A stretch of DNA of 64,000 bases. It comes from Chrysomallon squamiferum. Taxonomy: Eukaryota > Mollusca > Gastropoda > Neomphalida > Peltospiridae. The stretch covers positions 26,559,244 to 26,623,243 of the forward strand of contig CM022670.1 of the NCBI GenBank assembly GCA_012295275.1, in the 5' to 3' direction. The number at the start of each line of letters is the position of its first letter. Positions within the stretch are counted from its first letter, which is position 1. The translations under genes were made by a program, and so were the position numbers. Below, in pieces: positions 59,317 through 64,000 of this stretch. The notes below the pieces were generated by a model, which made no database searches, was not told the origin of the DNA, and saw only the letters and a list, made by a program, of their open reading frames with translations.

Positions 59317-61249
59317 GTTAAAGCCATATAATTATATTGCTCTTTTTTAAAATTATATTAATATTCAGTATTTCAGGAGGTTCTGTTTTTGTTTCTTTTC
59401 TTCTTTTTTTTCCTCTTTTTTTTTAACTTTTAAAAACAGTCATCTATTATTTGCAGATAAATTTTATTCACAAATCTGCATACATATTTATATATATATT
59501 TGTCTATATCAGTATTTAAATACATGGAAATAAGTTTTATGTACTGAACCAACTAGCTACACCTGTAGACACACTCCTATCTGTCAGTGGTTACTGATAA
59601 CCCATGCATATCATATCCCTGGATTGGAAGAGCGTTGACAGTGCTACATGTTAAACAACTCGTACTTAGCAGGGTTTGTTTGTCCTCAGAGGTTCTGTGT
59701 GTCGACTTGATCAACGGACTGCAAGTCAGTTGGGAGGAAGGCTGTCTTTGTGTGAATGGTGGACAATATTACCTTATTTATTCTTCAGAGAAAAGGTAAA
59801 TTTTGTTGTTGTTTTTGTGTATCACTGTACTCCTGTTGTGTTTGTGTGTTGTAAATATGGATTGTTTTGCCACTTCTGTTCCATTTATGTCGCAGGTGTG
59901 CCAGTTTTGTTGCTGTTGCGTACCTTTTGAAGCCGTCCCATTTATGAAAGTAGCGTCAGTTCTCGTTTCAGTGGAATATAGTGGCTTTATTACTAAAAAT
60001 TCAAATGAAATAATGTTTTAATTTGAAAAGGTAGATAAGTTAAAGGTGAGTTTAGTTTGTTTGCTCTATTTGACCTTTTTTGTCAGTGATATTGTAAGTG
60101 GGCTTACGTGTAACGGCTGTGTTTGTTTTTCAATGATAATAATTGACACAGACTGACTCAGTCAGATGGGAAATTTAGCACACCCAGTAAATAATCTGTC
60201 TTTTTAAAAAAAATTTTTATTGTAATGTCATAAACTTGAAAGACAAAATTTACAAAATATGAAAATACGGTAACAGCTCATTTTTCTTTTTAAAGCAAAT
60301 AAAATAATAAATAAGAAAAAAATATTGAAATAACTTCTGACAGTAAATTTAATAATAAAATTTAAAACAGGTCCCTTGTTAAAATGTATGTTTTAGGTTC
60401 TTCCTAAAAGTTTTCATTGTTCTAAATAGTAAACTGATAAACACAAAATTAGTCATCTTTAATAAATAACATAGCTGTTTAATTTATTAATACCAGTGTC
60501 TTTTTTCAAAGGTGTCCTTATTTATTTATGGCTGTTTTCTGTGTGTTCAGCCTTCAGTTTCTTTGTTACAAAATAAAATAAATTAAAAAAAACCCCAATA
60601 TATTAACTCTTCTTTTTTCCTTATCCTATTTTTTTTTTTTTTTTACATCACCACCATTTCATTACATGAAACATAAAAGTTGAAATTGTCCTTAATAATA
60701 ATTTATTTCTTCCACCTTGAGGCAAATCAAGTATTATAAACTGATCATAAATTATCCAACACTTGTCATGGTTATTGATAATTAGGCTCAAACTTTGACC
60801 TTTTCCACTGTTATCCCCATGCTGTATTGATCGAAGCTATAACTTGTGACATGAAACGTGCGGTTCTTAACTCCAGCAAGCCTAAGTTGGCTTCATTGAT
60901 ATAGGATTGTTTTGTACAGGAAAAAAGCAAGAAAAGACCATATCCCTTGCTTTACATCTTTTTGTACTGTTAGCTCTTACTGCAGTGTTGGAACAGTTAC
61001 ACTATGTGAGCAGAATTAGGTTTGGAATTTAATGGTGTTCTTGGAAAGAAAGAAAAGCAAAAAAGAATTTCTTATTGCGAGGTATTAGTGTTGAGATAAA
61101 GAAAAGTAAGAATTATTAGTCTTTTTTTTAATTTACTGTTTTAAAGTTATTATGTATTTGATATTCTTTTTAAATTTTCTCTTTGTATATGTATTTCTTA
61201 TATTAATATTTTTATGTATATTATGTATGTTATTTTATTTCTTTGTTAT
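59314..61249. other. Non-coding region with a candidate 5' exon
   Basis: A stretch of higher GC content (about 59540-59795) ends in a donor-like AAAAG|GTAAAT and could be a 5' untranslated exon on the plus strand. Its open frames are unremarkable. Beyond it lie AT-rich sequence and a moderately complex patch near 60800-61060. No gene is supported. Confidence 0.35.
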
Positions 61250-61482
61250 ATTATATTTTATTAGATTAGATTAGATTAGATTGGATTAGATTACATTACA
61301 TTACATTACATTACATTACTAATATTATATTATATTACATTACATTACATTACATTAAATTATATTATTTTATATTATTTATATTATATTATATTGCATT
61401 ACATTGCATTGCATTACATTACATTACATTACATTACATTACATTACATTATATTATATTATATTATATTATATTATTATAC
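61250..61482. repeat. Pentanucleotide array (TTAGA)n/(TTACA)n/(TTATA)n
   Basis: About 230 bp of related pentamers in blocks: TTAGA first, then TTACA, TTATA, TTGCA-containing units, TTACA again and TTATA. The block structure suggests local expansion of point-mutated units. Confidence 0.9.
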
Positions 61483-62196
61483 TTTAACTCTCACTAGATC
61501 ACATTATATTGCATTACATTTCTTTATATACTTAATATCTGAAACTTAAATGTTTTTCTTTTATTTATTATTCTGAAAAATATTTCCCACAAACTTAATA
61601 AACAAGGAAATGCTTCTAGTTTGTTTTGACGTGTGTTTTCTAGGTTGGTTTGTTTTCTTTCTCAGCTACAGACTAGTGTTTATGCTTGCAGGTGGAGGTT
61701 TAAAGCATGTTAATTCATACACTTGTTGATTCAGTGGCATCCCCAGAGGTTCTTTATTACCTCAGTTCTTTTACCCATTCTGGTCATCATCAAACTGGTT
61801 TTCTTTTTCAAAAGAACTCCAGCAACTGCATTACCCATCATTTTTTTAATTTTTTTTTATTTCTATTTATACATGCAAATGTGTTGATCCAAGAGTGAAC
61901 AGATTTCCCCTGGGAAATTTATTTCCACATTAGAATATTATGGCAAGCAGAAAAGTGTTTTCTTAACAAGACCAAGATTGTACATGTCTTGACTTCTTAA
62001 ATACAAGAGGATGTTTTTAATATTCTCTATTAATTTCATTCATTATAGGGATCATGCAACCGCAGAAATTAATACTTGTCTGCTATAGATGGAGGCAGTG
62101 AAATAATGAAAGCTATTTTAGAAAAATATTGAACCAGTCTCTAACAGGGATTATACTGGGAAAAAAAAATGTATCCAAATTAAAAGAATATTACTA

Positions 62197-62231
<35 letters not shown>

Positions 62232-64000
62232 TAAAGAAAAAATATCCAAATTAAAACAACATTACTACCAAAAAAAAAAAAAAAAAAAAAAAAGATCAAT
62301 ATGCAATATGAATTGATTAAGGCAAAAGTACATAATGTTTTCTATCATTTTTCTGTTCTCGTTGGGTTTGTTGAGAGTTTGTTGGGTTTTATTATTATTT
62401 TTTATGTTTGCTCTCTTTTTTTTTTTTTTTTTTCATCTGAGGTTATTCATACTAAAGAAAGAAGGAGAACTAAGCAAAATAAAAAGAAAGTTTGTTATTC
62501 ATGTGAGCCAAGAAGAAACAGGAATATCCAGGTACCTGATCTTCATAGCAGACATATCTGTTATTCAAGATCTTAAAAACCTGTCAGTAAAGCTATTCAA
62601 GTTTACTTAGCAGGTTTTGCGTTTGTGATGATAATTCAGGGAAAGGACTTTTGTGATGTGTAGAAATGTACTTTGTTATGCTGTCAGATTTTATATATGC
62701 TGGGATGAAATCTAATTTGCAAATTCACAAAAAACATCCACCAATATTACATCTTGACATTTTCAAGGGCTGTGGGGTGGGGTGTTTAAACTGTTTTTCA
62801 CTTATTTATGTTTTGTGAGTGGATTTAATCAGCCCAGCTAAAAATAAAAAAGATCATTTCTGTCTCTCACATTAAAATATGGCCTTATGGTTAACTAAGA
62901 ATTACATGATCAGTCCTGTGATATGTTGCCTGGGCTATTTCCCAGTCAAGCTGTGACTGGTTTGTTAAAAATCAAGTGGTATGTTGTATCTTGTCCATGG
63001 TAAGCAGCATATAATTTCTTGTTGATTGTTAAGCTAATTTCTACTGTCACATGAACATTATGAAGTACTTTATTTTACAAATTAAAATAACAGCATTAAA
63101 ATGTGTTGAGAGGTTAAATAAATGTTCACTCAGTGATTCTAAGAGATAAATTTGTTTTCTAATACTATAGAATATGTTCTACAAACTAAAATATTAAATG
63201 ATATTATTGACTGTAATATATAATATTAAGATTCAAAACATTTTTAAACAGTGATATACCTAAATTTATAAATCTGAAATGATGGATGTCTAACACTGTT
63301 ACTTCAACAAAACAACAACAAAACAAAATTAAAAAAAACAGTGACATAAATAATAATTATAAGGAAACAAAATATTTTAAAACTTATAAAATAAAAAATT
63401 AACTGTGAACAACACTAACATTGCTTCTGCTTTCTCTTTTTTAATAATTTTTTTATAGGAAATTAATTTGAAATTTATATGAATATAAATGTCATATTTT
63501 CAAAGGAAGCACTTAGCTTGTCATTTATGTTACTCTTTCATGTCCTGTGATATAAAAACAAGTGCATGTCATCATACCCTTTGCTGTGTAAATTTATACA
63601 CTCTTGAGTTAGGTAGACAGCTGATTGATTAATAGCTGCAGTACTTTAGATGATAAGTCCTGCAGTAAATCAGCTTTCAATCAAGATTTATAAGCTCTAA
63701 AGTCATGACAATTCATCTCACATTTTCTGATTGATACAGATTAGTATTTAGTAGTTAGACAGTGCTAGGATAATGTCAAGCATCATTTGTGTTATGAGCA
63801 GGATAATTTAAAAATGACAGCTGTTAGAGAGAGAAAAACAATTAAGCTGAGTTTCAGTTTTGTTTTCCAAATCTTGAATCTTCACAATATGCATATCAAG
63901 TGGAATTCAAGTCAGACAGGTTTATTTGGAAAAGTCCCTGAGTTGTGGATTTTAAACAATTTCAGTACATTTTTGAGTCAGGTATTGAAAATAAGTGACT
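61483..64000. other. Non-coding region, possibly regulatory
   Basis: No gene supported. Two long poly-A runs (about 62197-62227 and 62269-62293) follow near-identical short leaders. Stretches at about 62690-63010 and 63480-63830 are less repetitive and carry homeobox- and MEF2-like motifs; whether they are conserved cannot be told from one genome. Confidence 0.4.

Noticed and set aside
61250-61482. Telomere-like repeat
   Set aside because: The TTAGA/TTACA pentamers look superficially telomeric but are neither TTAGGG nor TTAGG and have mixed block structure.

Overview
This is animal nuclear DNA: AT-rich, with long introns, GT-AG splice sites, abundant simple repeats, and genes typical of metazoans. 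A lophotrochozoan, most likely a mollusc (possibly a cephalopod), fits best. This is an inference from overall texture, the sequence style of the recognisable proteins, and three diverged copies of what looks like a widespread molluscan SINE core. I cannot name the species.

Layout. 1-3.3 kb: AT-rich DNA with one unrecognised minus-strand coding candidate (1301-1948). 3.3-4.1 kb: three near-identical tRNA-Leu(CAG) genes in tandem on the plus strand. 4.1-7.3 kb: non-coding, T-rich and (TG)n. 7.3-38.8 kb: one large minus-strand gene, a SVEP1 (sushi, von Willebrand factor A, EGF and pentraxin domain) homologue. I could follow it through 35 coding exons with consistent reading phase from signal peptide to stop, about 4,128 codons. 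40.3-43.8 kb: a complete seven-exon ARMC7 homologue on the minus strand (200 residues). 45.6-46.2 kb: a linker histone H1 gene on the plus strand, with a duplicated N-terminus and a frameshift. 46.2-64 kb: about 18 kb with no gene I can support, rich in microsatellites, a 28-bp minisatellite, SINE-like pieces, a few less repetitive islands that may be regulatory, and two weak candidate 5' exons.

The SVEP1 homologue has the canonical order: signal peptide, vWA, cysteine-rich and GCC2/GCC3 modules, three CCPs, two HYR domains, the SVEP1-specific segment with a furin-type site, three GCC2/GCC3 modules, six EGFs, pentraxin, a very long CCP array, and three C-terminal EGFs. Thirty-six CCPs lie in a single 6.3-kb exon.

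That exon carries three apparent +1 frameshifts and the histone gene carries a fourth. All four are single extra bases in short homopolymers, which points first to residual assembly errors rather than to decay. I found no CRISPR, phage or bacterial-type system and no clearly new biological system. The most notable points are the giant CCP exon and its recently expanded subfamily, the shared insertion-type frameshifts, a duplicated splice donor, a GC-AG intron, and the tandem tRNA cluster.
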